Notes: generated from the letters alone by a model not told the origin. A stretch of 9,494 nucleotides of DNA from CAZHMB01 sp964533515 (GCA_964533515.1 CAZHMB010000024.1:1-9494), one strand, 5' to 3'. Positions 1-5,634 are shown, counted from the first letter of the stretch. Made by a program: numbers and translations.

Positions 1-38
1 TGAATGCTGGGACCCAGGTTCGAATCCTGGCGGGGCTA
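1..38 (+). tRNA. tRNA, 3' part only, probably tRNA-Gln
   Basis: The 5' half lies outside the window. The T arm is complete: a CCAGG/CCTGG stem (14-18 and 26-30) closes the loop TTCGAAT. The 3' acceptor strand CGGGGCT (31-37) and discriminator A38 follow, and no CCA is encoded, as is common in archaea. With a 4-nt variable loop (10-13) the anticodon stem 3' strand is 5-9, so positions 1-2 are the last two anticodon bases, TG. That leaves Gln (TTG/CTG) or His (GTG). The implied AGCCCCG acceptor start and the A discriminator fit archaeal tRNA-Gln and not tRNA-His. The tRNA identity is an inference; the T arm and acceptor strand are seen directly. Confidence 0.85.
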
Positions 39-50
39 TTGATTCGAACC
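17..50. repeat. Inverted repeat linking tRNA T loop and trailer
   Basis: GGTTCGAATC at 17-26, inside the tRNA T arm, recurs as its exact reverse complement at 41-50, three bases after the discriminator. A second small hairpin, AGGTT-TGAT-AACCT, lies at 52-65. The rest of 66-123 is purine-rich and shows no gene or clear promoter. The repeat could be a relic of a T arm on the other strand or a trailer structure used in 3' processing. Its meaning is unknown. Confidence 0.45.
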
Positions 51-123
51 AAGGTTTGATAACCTAAAGGTCACGAGATCCTGGCGAACTAGGGAAAGGA
101 AAAGGCAAAAAGAGTTCTGGTAG

Positions 124-861
124 ATGAAGATGACGAGAGTAAAAATAAATCAAGGAGATAGGCATTACAAAAAAGGTTTTGATAGTGAGAGATATAGTAA
201 TTGCCTAATAAGTTTTCAGCAAGGCGTGAAAGCTAGGGATCTAGAAGGGGTGGAAGTTAAGACACCAAGTTCGGGAAGGGAATTGTTTGTTCCAACGTTT
301 AATCTTTTGGGGGTAATACCTTACAACCCGGTTTTGCAAAGGCGTTTTCTAAGTTCTCCTGGAGAACAAAGATTAGAGGCTTTGCCAGTAGTTAGAAATT
401 CGTTTTCAGATAGATATTTTGGAGGGAAATCTTTAGCTCTTGTTCCGGGAGAAGTTGAAATGTCGGGAAGAGGGGTTAGTATTTATCCCGGGGTCCAAGA
501 CAGAGATTGCGAATGGGGATTCAAGACTTCTGGAGGGAAAGTAATCCCCGCGACATTAGTTGTTTATGATTCTTTGCTGGAAGGATTTTTTACGGAGGAG
601 GAAGTAGGAAGAAAAATACGCTTAGAAAATTCCACAGTGATAAGTGAGGAAAACGGGTTATCTATTGCAAATTCTCTTAGGGGCTTTTTGAAAGGACCTA
701 TGATGGCATACGTTCGGGGGGCAACAGGAGCATTAGAAAACTGTGGGCAATTTGTATTCAGACAAGGGGCTTGGGGAAGATACCAAAAGATTATTGGAGA
801 ATTAGAAAAAAGATTTGGGATAAAAGTTCCCAGAAATCCAAATAATTTTGCTTTTGAATAA
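124..861 (+). CDS. Hypothetical protein, 245 aa, unrecognised
   Basis: I recognise no family. The protein is soluble, with no signal peptide or membrane helix. The first 100 residues are mixed and basic; the middle (about 100-150) is rich in glycine and valine and looks like beta structure. The C-terminal third looks alpha/beta and ends in a charged helix (KIIGELEKRFGIKV). Two cysteines stand alone (DCEWGF, ENCGQF) and do not form a metal motif. The start is ATG 124, with an in-frame ATG at 130 as alternative; neither has a clear ribosome binding site or TATA box, so the gene may be read through from the tRNA upstream. Its stop codon touches the end of the convergent bud32 gene with no base between. 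The long, ordinary-looking reading frame supports a real gene, but its function is unknown. Confidence 0.7.
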   Translation: MKMTRVKINQGDRHYKKGFDSERYSNCLISFQQGVKARDLEGVEVKTPSSGRELFVPTFNLLGVIPYNPVLQRRFLSSPGEQRLEALPVVRNSFSDRYFGGKSLALVPGEVEMSGRGVSIYPGVQDRDCEWGFKTSGGKVIPATLVVYDSLLEGFFTEEEVGRKIRLENSTVISEENGLSIANSLRGFLKGPMMAYVRGATGALENCGQFVFRQGAWGRYQKIIGELEKRFGIKVPRNPNNFAFE

Positions 862-1677
862 TTAATGTTTATATCTTCCTCTTGATTCAACCTTTTTGAG
901 TTGTTCCAAAACTTTTTTATCTTTATAATTTTGAAGAACTTGTTGAAATAATCCTTTCCAGTTTTTGAAATGTTTTGCTTCAAGTGCTTGTCTCAGCAAA
1001 TGTAAATCAACTGCGCGATCTTCTGGTTTTTCAGATCTGAAAGCAAGTCCGAAATCTATGAAATAAATTAAGAAAGATTGCTCCGCGCCAGTCTTGCGAC
1101 AAGGCGCTCCGCTTAACTCAGTCGCCTTTGGCGAAACTAATGGGGAAGAATCTTTAATAAATTTAGTAGAAGGTTGCTCTAATTTTTTTGTTGATACGGA
1201 TGTCGGAACATAAATCATATTACTTGTTGTTAAATCTCCGTGGATAATTCCTAAGCTGTGAAGTTCAAAGATGTTTTTTCCAATTTGTTTGCAGATTTGT
1301 TTTTGTTCTTTTAATTGAAATTTATCGAGATTTGTTGAGAGTTTTTTCCCATTGATAAATTCCATTTTGATTTTCCTAGTTTTTTCATCTGATTCTATAA
1401 TCTTTGGAACATTTATTTTTTTTGAAGCAAGTTCAATAAGTTTTGCTTCGTTTCTTGTTCTTAGTTTGCGGATTTTATCGTCTAGTTCTTTTATTCGATA
1501 AGATTTTTTTATACGGTGTTTTAGAATTTGATTTTCTGAAGTGAGAGAAATTGTTGCTTCTGCGCCTTGTGAGAGAACCCCCTGTTTCTCTCGCGCTCTT
1601 TCCTCGAAGTGCGGTAGGGCGACTTTTTTATTTGCCTCCGCAGAAAGTCGCGAAGAGGGGATTATTTTTGATTTCAT
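862..1677 (-). CDS. bud32: Bud32-family atypical protein kinase (KEOPS complex), with two unusual insertions
   Basis: Bud32 is the kinase/ATPase subunit of KEOPS, which works with Kae1 to make t6A37 on ANN-decoding tRNAs in the cytosol. Seen in the sequence: a glycine-loop equivalent LSQGAEA (35-41), candidate ATP lysine K53 followed by KKSYR and the Bud32-typical LD...R...E stretch, IKMEFING (103-110), catalytic loop HGDLTTSN (146-153), metal-binding IDFG (207-210), EDRAVDLHLL (219-228) and the C-terminal SRGRYKH tail. At 271 aa it is longer than usual stand-alone archaeal Bud32 proteins (a little over 200). The excess is an N-terminal extension (about residues 7-34) and a roughly 45-residue insert between HGDLTTSN and IDFG (about 157-203). 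Both are encoded by GC-rich palindromic DNA. No ATG, GTG or TTG codon lies between M1 and the glycine loop, so the extension must be translated. Its ATG overlaps the upstream gene's TGA by 4 nt, indicating translational coupling in the srp54 operon. The kinase motifs are intact. Confidence 0.95.
   Translation of the reverse strand: MKSKIIPSSRLSAEANKKVALPHFEERAREKQGVLSQGAEATISLTSENQILKHRIKKSYRIKELDDKIRKLRTRNEAKLIELASKKINVPKIIESDEKTRKIKMEFINGKKLSTNLDKFQLKEQKQICKQIGKNIFELHSLGIIHGDLTTSNMIYVPTSVSTKKLEQPSTKFIKDSSPLVSPKATELSGAPCRKTGAEQSFLIYFIDFGLAFRSEKPEDRAVDLHLLRQALEAKHFKNWKGLFQQVLQNYKDKKVLEQLKKVESRGRYKH
1054..1179 (-). repeat. Imperfect direct repeat of host bud32 sequence flanking the internal element
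   Basis: Read on the minus strand, 1179-1150 encodes EQPSTKFIKD and 1083-1054 encodes EQSFLIYFID. The two segments start with the same six bases (GAGCAA) and end with the same codon (GAT) exactly 96 bp (32 codons) apart. Ungapped identity by eye is 18 of 30. With small compensating gaps about 24 of 26 aligned bases match, including an eight-base AATTTATT block. The palindromic element at 1080-1138 lies between them. The arrangement parallels the duplication beside ftsY, but the identity is lower, so the call is tentative. Confidence 0.5.
1080..1138 (-). repeat. GC-rich palindromic element, copy inside bud32 (catalytic-loop insert)
   Basis: By hand count 35 of 60 bases at 1081-1140 are G or C, in an otherwise strongly AT-rich gene. 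It forms two hairpins. The first has GCGC (1085-1088) pairing with GCGC (1104-1107) and CTTG (1093-1096) with CAAG (1100-1103). The second is AGT-CGCC-TTT-GGCG-aa-ACT (1120-1138). A 7-base direct repeat GCTCCGC occurs at 1080-1086 and 1106-1112. The 13-mer at 1124-1136 (GCCTTTGGCGAAA) is identical to 3938-3950 beside ftsY. It is translated in frame as Bud32 residues about 180-200. It appears to be a shorter relative of the other two copies, with a 12-nt spacer between hairpins. Confidence 0.7.
1571..1651 (-). repeat. GC-rich palindromic element, copy inside bud32 (N-terminal extension)
   Basis: Hairpin one is GAGAGAA (1571-1577) with TTCTCTC (1586-1592) around an 8-nt loop. A 26-nt spacer follows. 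Hairpin two is GCGACTTT (1619-1626) with AAAGTCGC (1644-1651), plus an inner TGC/GCA pair (1633-1635, 1640-1642). The copy after ftsY has the same order, the same spacer length and compensatory base changes in stem two. The segment is translated as roughly residues 9-36 of Bud32. Flanking GC-rich bases (about 1561-1660) may belong to it; its exact ends cannot be set from one window. Confidence 0.75.
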
Positions 1678-1871
1678 TTTTTTGACAAATACCTATTTTT
1701 TAAAATATTTATTATTAGGAGAAAAACGATAAATATACAAAGAAAAAGTAGGCCTTGCCAAAAACTTCTCCCTGTTAGGGAATAGAAAAGTCCAGCGATT
1801 GTTGCAAATGTAAGAAATTTGGCCAAATCGAATAGTGTTTCAGACATATCAACCCAAAAGTTCTCTTTCAT
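1674..1871 (-). CDS. Small two-helix membrane protein, 65 aa
   Basis: Two hydrophobic segments, about residues 16-31 (LAKFLTFATIAGLFYS) and 38-56 (FWQGLLFLCIFIVFLLIIN), are joined by a short polar turn (LTGRS). The protein ends with a basic tail KNRYLSKK, which predicts a hairpin with both termini on the same, probably cytoplasmic, side. I recognise no family. The ATG follows the srp54 stop after one base, and the TGA overlaps the bud32 ATG by four bases (ATGA). This tight packing argues that it is a real, translationally coupled gene in the srp54-bud32 operon. Position next to SRP suggests, but does not show, a role in membrane insertion. Confidence 0.75.
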   Translation of the reverse strand: MKENFWVDMSETLFDLAKFLTFATIAGLFYSLTGRSFWQGLLFLCIFIVFLLIINILKNRYLSKK

Positions 1872-1872
1872 T

Positions 1873-3297
1873 TTACTTAAATTTCATCTTCTTCGTCTTT
1901 CCGAATTTTTTCATCAGCTTCTGAAGTTGTTTTTGGTTTAGTCCTTGACTGGGATCGATGCCTTGAAGGTCTGATGCAGATTTTGTCAATTCTTGAAGCA
2001 TTTTGTATTGTTTCAATAATGCTCTGACGTCGCTGTTGTTAACTCCCGAGCCTTTTGCGATTCTGTTTATTCTACTAGTTTGTTTTTCAAGAACTTCTGG
2101 GTTGTTTTTTTCTTCTGGAGTCATTGATTTTAAAATGTGTTCCCATTTTGCTATCTTGTCTTGCTGAACTGAGAGTTTGTCTTCTGGAAGTTTATCTTTT
2201 ATCTTTCCCATTCCAGGAATTAAATCTTTTATCTTATCGAATCCGCCTATTTGATTCATTGATTTGACTTGTTCAACAACATCACCCAAAGTTAATTTCC
2301 CCTCTGCTAGACGTTCTTGAATTTCTTTTTGCTTGTTGATGTCTGTTACAGAATGGATTTTTTCCATCAATGCTGTTAGATCGCCCATTCCTAAAAGTCG
2401 TGAGAGGAAAGCTTCAGGGTTGAAAGGTTCGATATCTTGAATTTTTTCACCTGTCGTTATGAAATAAACTGGGGCTTTTGTTTCAGAGCAGGCTGTTAAT
2501 GCTCCACCCGCTTTTGCAGTTGAGTCCATTCTGGTTATAATAACTCCTGAGATTTTTAGGGCCTCTTGGAATTGTGAGGCTTGATCTTTTGCGGCTTGCC
2601 CAATATCTGCAGGCATAACCAAAATTATTTCTGTAGGAGAAATTTCTTTGTTAAGAGATTTTATTTCTTTGATCAAACCTTTGTCGAGCGCGTGACGGCC
2701 GGCAGTATCTACAAGAAGGGTGTCGTATTTTTCTAATTCTTTGTTTTTGTCCAAGGTTTTCCATATCTTTAAAGCATCTTTTTCATCGAAGTCAGTAAGG
2801 CATTGAACTTTTGCTTTATCGGCCATTTGTTGCAATTGCTGTTTTGCGGCAGGTCGGTGAACATCCAAACCGACAACGGCAACCTTGTGGCCTCTTTTGC
2901 TGTAGTAATTTCCGAGCTTCGCAATTGTTGTTGTTTTTCCAGCACCGTAAAGCCCGATGAACATAATTCTGTTTTGATCTTTTTTTGAAGTCTTTGCTTT
3001 AGATTTTTTAACTTCTTTTAATTCTAAAGTTTTTTCTTTTCCTAATATTGAGACAAGTTCGTCATGAAGAAGTTTGATAAGGTGTTCTTTTTTCTCGATT
3101 CCTTTTACTCTCTCGTCCAGTGCGGTTTTCTTTATTTTTTCAGAGAGTTTTTTCACAAGTAAAATGCTGACATCTGCTTCGATTAATGCTCTTTGAAGGT
3201 CTCTAACTATTTGGTCAACTAGATTTTTATCGAGAAATATGGCATTCGCTATTTTATCCGTAGTTTTCCTTAATACACTTCCTAATTTCTCTAACAT
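1873..3297 (-). CDS. srp54: Signal recognition particle 54 kDa GTPase
   Basis: SRP54 (bacterial Ffh) binds signal sequences emerging from the ribosome and 7S RNA, then docks with FtsY at the membrane, with reciprocal GTP hydrolysis. The 474 residues match the family's usual length. Domains in order: N four-helix bundle (about 1-90); G domain with P-loop GLYGAGKTT (115-123), DVHRPAA (145-151), DTAGRH (197-202) and G4/G5 region TRMDSTAKAGGALT (255-268); M domain (about 320-435) with KIKDLIPGMG (355-364), the SMTPEE turn and the RNA-binding helix RINRIAKGSG (409-418). The C-terminus is lysine-rich (KTKKMKFK). Deviations from the textbook motifs are mild: Tyr-Gly-Ala in the P-loop, His in DxxRPAA and Ser after the G4 Asp. 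It is the first gene of a three-gene operon, transcribed from a short AT-rich promoter region shared with the divergent gene. Confidence 0.98.
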   Translation of the reverse strand: MLEKLGSVLRKTTDKIANAIFLDKNLVDQIVRDLQRALIEADVSILLVKKLSEKIKKTALDERVKGIEKKEHLIKLLHDELVSILGKEKTLELKEVKKSKAKTSKKDQNRIMFIGLYGAGKTTTIAKLGNYYSKRGHKVAVVGLDVHRPAAKQQLQQMADKAKVQCLTDFDEKDALKIWKTLDKNKELEKYDTLLVDTAGRHALDKGLIKEIKSLNKEISPTEIILVMPADIGQAAKDQASQFQEALKISGVIITRMDSTAKAGGALTACSETKAPVYFITTGEKIQDIEPFNPEAFLSRLLGMGDLTALMEKIHSVTDINKQKEIQERLAEGKLTLGDVVEQVKSMNQIGGFDKIKDLIPGMGKIKDKLPEDKLSVQQDKIAKWEHILKSMTPEEKNNPEVLEKQTSRINRIAKGSGVNNSDVRALLKQYKMLQELTKSASDLQGIDPSQGLNQKQLQKLMKKFGKTKKMKFK

Positions 3298-3348
3298 GAA
3301 ATTAGTAGAATTAGGTCATTTTTAGGTTTTTTGGTTGTTGAATTCTAG

Positions 3349-3367
3349 AATATAAATTTTTAAAAAT
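3349..3367. promoter_or_regulatory. Divergent TATA region for srp54 (-) and the 143-aa gene (+)
   Basis: The 90 bp between the divergent genes contains one AT block. On the minus strand TTTATATT (3349-3356) is a good archaeal TATA box, about 55 nt from the srp54 ATG. On the plus strand TTTTTAAAAAT (3357-3367) is centred about 27 nt before ATG 3388, which predicts a leaderless transcript. No Shine-Dalgarno sequence precedes either start. The boxes are matched by eye to the TTTAWATA consensus. Confidence 0.5.
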
Positions 3368-3387
3368 AGAAAGAATCTATATGCTCT

Positions 3388-3819
3388 ATGAGAGATTCTG
3401 GTTTGGAAGATCTTGAAAGTTTTTTGGAAGTTAATTTAGATGAAATCTCTCCTTTAGCAGAAAATTTGAATGCTGCTCGGAGGAATTTTGCTTCGGCTAT
3501 GCGAAGAGGAGAGGGCGATGTTGCGGGAAGATATTCTAAGATTTCTTATGACCTTTACAGAAGGATCTTAGAGGAACCTGCAGATGCGAAAGAAGGCCTT
3601 TTTATTGCCTGGTTGAATTTTTATTGTGCTGCTATAGAAAAAGGAAAATATTCTGTGGCGGGCAAGACGTTGGAGGATTTGAGATATTTCCGAGATCTTT
3701 TTGGCAGAGATGTTTTAGATATTTGGAATGTAAATCTTTCAGATGCTGAAGAGATTCGGATTGCAGCAAGTTATTCAAAAGGAGATTCGAAATATTACGA
3801 TGAAGAGGATTTTCAATAA
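3388..3819 (+). CDS. Hypothetical helical protein, 143 aa
   Basis: I recognise no family. The sequence is soluble and almost entirely alpha-helical, with acidic ends (EDLESFLEVNLDE; KYYDEEDFQ). Two helix-turn-helix units in the middle (NAARRNFASAMRRGEGDVAGRYSKISYDLYRRIL, then GLFIAWLNFYCAAIEKGKYSVAGKTLEDLRYFRDLF when read through) have the A/G/Y spacing of TPR-like repeats, with the 'G.Y..A...' turn seen at GKYSVAGKTL. A TPR-like protein-interaction role is only an inference. The ATG at 3388 fits a leaderless message from the TATA block upstream. The gene converges on ftsY, and 151 bp of repeat-bearing DNA separates their stops. Confidence 0.7.
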   Translation: MRDSGLEDLESFLEVNLDEISPLAENLNAARRNFASAMRRGEGDVAGRYSKISYDLYRRILEEPADAKEGLFIAWLNFYCAAIEKGKYSVAGKTLEDLRYFRDLFGRDVLDIWNVNLSDAEEIRIAASYSKGDSKYYDEEDFQ

Positions 3820-3835
3820 ATTTAAAATCAAAAGA

Positions 3836-4010
3836 TTACAAGCCTAATTTCTCAATAAATTTGTCTTTGCCGAATCGAAGAAACCTAAGCGGTTTCTTAG
3901 CAACTTCCCTTCTTTTGCGGAGAAGCGATTTCTAATTGCCTTTGGCGAAATCGCGTGAGCAAAGATAAATTCATAATCCTAATTTCTCAATAAATTTGTC
4001 TTTGCTGAAT
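3836..4010 (-). repeat. Direct duplication of the ftsY 3' end (copies 3836-3875 and 3971-4010)
   Basis: The segment 3843-3875 matches 3978-4010 at 32 of 33 positions, with a period of 135 bp (45 codons). Copy two is the actual end of ftsY, encoding FSKDKFIEKLGL and TGA. Copy one, read in the same frame, encodes FGKDKFIEKLGL and TAA, with the stop codon at the matching place. Differences outside the identical block are GGA/GGC and TTA/TTG, which are synonymous, plus TGA/TAA. This pattern indicates both copies derive from coding sequence. The 95 bp between them (3876-3970) hold the palindromic element. Confidence 0.9.
3878..3954 (-). repeat. GC-rich palindromic element, copy after ftsY
   Basis: Hairpin one is AAGAAACC (3878-3885) with GGTTTCTT (3891-3898), an 8-bp perfect stem with a 5-nt loop. 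A 26-nt spacer follows. Hairpin two is GCGATTTC (3925-3932) with GAAATCGC (3947-3954), another 8-bp perfect stem, with an inner GCC-TTT-GGC helix. Orientation and spacer match the bud32 N-terminal copy. In the ftsY frame it is interrupted by TAG, so it is not translated with FtsY. In its position it could also serve as a 3' end or stability structure of the ftsY message. Confidence 0.8.
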
Positions 4011-5143
4011 ATTTCTAAGTCTTTGTATTCTTGACCTGTGCCTAAGAAAATTATTGGCTTATCTGTTACGTAGCCCACAGATAATGCTGTTCCGCCTTTT
4101 TCGTCTATGTCCGATTTTGTCAAGATTATGGCGTCTATTTTTAATGTCTCATTGAAAGTTTTTGCTTGCTCGGTTGCATCGTTTCCAGTTATACTTTCTC
4201 CAACGAAAATTTTAAGATTTGGACTGCAGACTCTTGAAACTTTTTCAATTTCCTGTAAAAGATTCTTTTCAGTATGCATTCTCCCGGCCGTGTCGATTAA
4301 GACAACATCAAGTTTGTTTTTTTCTGCGTATTTTATAGCATCGAAACCAACGGCTGCAGGGTCGCTTCCGTATTCATGGGCAATCAGTTTTATTTTTAAT
4401 TTGTCTGCATGGACTTTTATTTGTTCAATACTTGCGGCTCTGAAAGTATCTCCTGCGGCCATCACAGAAGATAATTTGTTTTCTTGAAGTTTGTTCGCAA
4501 CTTTTGCTAGAGAAGTTGTTTTTCCACTGCCGTTTATTCCGCAAAACATCACTATATATGGTTTTTCTGGATTTTCTTTTTTGAATTCTTTAACCTTTGA
4601 GATTAAATCAAATGGTTCAATTAAGATTTCTTTTATATTCTTTTTGAGGGAGTTATTTATTTCTTCTTCTAACTTTTTTTTGCTTATTGGTTTGCCGACT
4701 ATGTCTGCTTGAACTTCAGAGATTATTTTTTCCGAAACTTCAAGAGCAACATTGTTCTCTAATAAGAGCATTTCAAGTTCGTCTTTGTAGTCATCGAAAA
4801 TCTCTTCAGAGATTTTTACTTGAGTTGCCTTTTCAGTTATTCTTTGGAATAAAGATTTCTTTTCTTCATCTTTCTTGAGAGGAAATTCATCTTCTTGTTC
4901 TTCTTGAGGTTCTTTAATTAATTCTTTTGTAGCTTCAATATCTGGTTGAAATGTTTTGTCAGAAGCTTGAAATTTTGTTATAGGTTCAACAAGTTTTCTT
5001 GCTTTCCCCTTCTTTTCAACTTTCTTTTTTGGCGCTTTTACTTTTTTTGGTTTCTTTTCGGGCTCAGCTACTTCTTCTTTTGCAGTTTTCTTCGAAAGGC
5101 TTTTAGTCCAATTCTTTAATTTTTCTTTGAGTTTTCCAAACAT
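3971..5143 (-). CDS. ftsY: SRP receptor GTPase FtsY
   Basis: FtsY is the membrane-associated receptor that pairs with SRP54 to hand ribosome-nascent chain complexes to the Sec translocon. The 390 residues contain an N-terminal amphipathic basic segment (MFGKLKEKLKNWTKSL), a charged low-complexity linker rich in Lys and Glu (about 17-95), the N domain (about 96-190), and a G domain with P-loop GINGSGKTT (202-210), DTFRAAS (232-238), DTAGRM (284-289), TKSDIDEKGGTALS (342-355) and GTGQEYKDLE. TKSDIDEKGG is the archaeal form of the G4 loop and separates it from SRP54. There is no transmembrane helix, so membrane binding probably uses the N-terminal basic helix. The ATG at 5143 is preceded by a TATA box about 60 bp upstream and no Shine-Dalgarno sequence. 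Its last 12 codons are duplicated downstream around a palindromic element. Confidence 0.98.
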   Translation of the reverse strand: MFGKLKEKLKNWTKSLSKKTAKEEVAEPEKKPKKVKAPKKKVEKKGKARKLVEPITKFQASDKTFQPDIEATKELIKEPQEEQEDEFPLKKDEEKKSLFQRITEKATQVKISEEIFDDYKDELEMLLLENNVALEVSEKIISEVQADIVGKPISKKKLEEEINNSLKKNIKEILIEPFDLISKVKEFKKENPEKPYIVMFCGINGSGKTTSLAKVANKLQENKLSSVMAAGDTFRAASIEQIKVHADKLKIKLIAHEYGSDPAAVGFDAIKYAEKNKLDVVLIDTAGRMHTEKNLLQEIEKVSRVCSPNLKIFVGESITGNDATEQAKTFNETLKIDAIILTKSDIDEKGGTALSVGYVTDKPIIFLGTGQEYKDLEIFSKDKFIEKLGL

Positions 5144-5199
5144 TTTGATTATAGTAAAAACGCTTTTATTTTTTCTATAGAATTATCTATATTGAAGAG

Positions 5200-5207
5200 T
5201 TTATAAA
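5200..5207 (-). promoter_or_regulatory. TATA box of ftsY
   Basis: TTTATAAA in the 72-bp gap between ftsY and rps8e is centred about 60 bp before the ftsY ATG, giving a predicted leader of about 35 nt. It implies that ftsY can be transcribed separately from rps8e. The matched sequence is itself a palindrome, so the strand is assigned from gene position only. Confidence 0.45.
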
Positions 5208-5215
5208 AATTGGGA

Positions 5216-5578
5216 TTATTCCTTTACCGCAACGCCGTTAAGGTTTCCTTCTTTTGTTGGCCGGTTTGTTATCCTTACTTTTCCAGAAGCAGTTTCAACT
5301 ATCGCGCCTTTTGTGATTATGTTTTGTCTTGCTAAGAAACGGTTGCTTGGTGTTTGGAAAACGTTCTTTATTTCCTGCTTTGTTATCTTTTTTCCATCAG
5401 TAACGTTGACAATTTTTCCTTGTAATAGGAATGATTTTTTGTTCTTTCCTCTTGTAGCTTTTGTTTTTCTCTTTTCATCACCAAGTTTTACATTATTTTT
5501 TTGCCCGGCTATCTCGAAAAGTTTTTTCTTTCTAGGTTTTTTGTATTTTCCGCCTGATGCTTTTTTCCCTTGTTTCAT
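5216..5578 (-). CDS. rps8e: Small-subunit ribosomal protein eS8 (S8e)
   Basis: S8e is a 30S ribosomal protein of archaea and eukaryotes. The 120-aa length is near the archaeal norm, slightly short at the N-terminus. Seen: the basic start KKASGGKYKKPRKKKLFEIAG (the family's TGGK...R.KRK.ELG region), IGD-like KLGDEKRKTKATRGKNKK (31-48), the diagnostic RQNIITKGAIVET (84-96), and SGKVRITNRPTKEGNLNGVAV (98-118), matching the family's GKARVTSRPGQDGxVNAV ending. The ATG lies about 25 nt from the centre of a TATA box with an upstream BRE-like sequence, so a leaderless transcript is predicted. It is divergent from the membrane protein at 5676. Confidence 0.96.
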   Translation of the reverse strand: MKQGKKASGGKYKKPRKKKLFEIAGQKNNVKLGDEKRKTKATRGKNKKSFLLQGKIVNVTDGKKITKQEIKNVFQTPSNRFLARQNIITKGAIVETASGKVRITNRPTKEGNLNGVAVKE

Positions 5579-5598
5579 ATTAAAAGTGCTGATTTTTC

Positions 5599-5614
5599 AT
5601 TTAAATACCTTTCG
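5599..5614 (-). promoter_or_regulatory. BRE/TATA promoter of rps8e
   Basis: On the minus strand CGAAAGG (5608-5614) is followed directly by TATTTAAAT (5599-5607). The TATA centre is 25 nt from the rps8e start codon, the normal TATA-to-start distance, so the transcript should begin at or next to the ATG. The mirrored promoter at 5635-5649 carries the same CGAAAG word at the same place, which supports it as a TFB recognition element. Confidence 0.65.
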
Positions 5615-5634
5615 TTGGGATTATCTATTTCTCT

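Noticed and set aside
38..95. A second tRNA on the minus strand, suggested by GGTTCGAATC
   Set aside because: The bases around the loop do not form a five-pair T stem, and no acceptor or anticodon arm can be drawn.
564..983. Open frame of 139 codons on the minus strand overlapping the 245-aa gene and bud32
   Set aside because: It is antisense to two better-supported genes, has AT-driven composition, no domain and no promoter or start context.
3876..3970. Readthrough extension of FtsY across the palindromic element
   Set aside because: The frame is interrupted by TGA at 3971-3973 and TAG at about 3932-3934, so a continuous protein would need two stop codons read as sense, and nothing else here suggests recoding.
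4107..4878. Three + strand open frames antisense to ftsY
   Set aside because: They mirror the G-domain coding sequence of ftsY and show no independent motifs or start signals.
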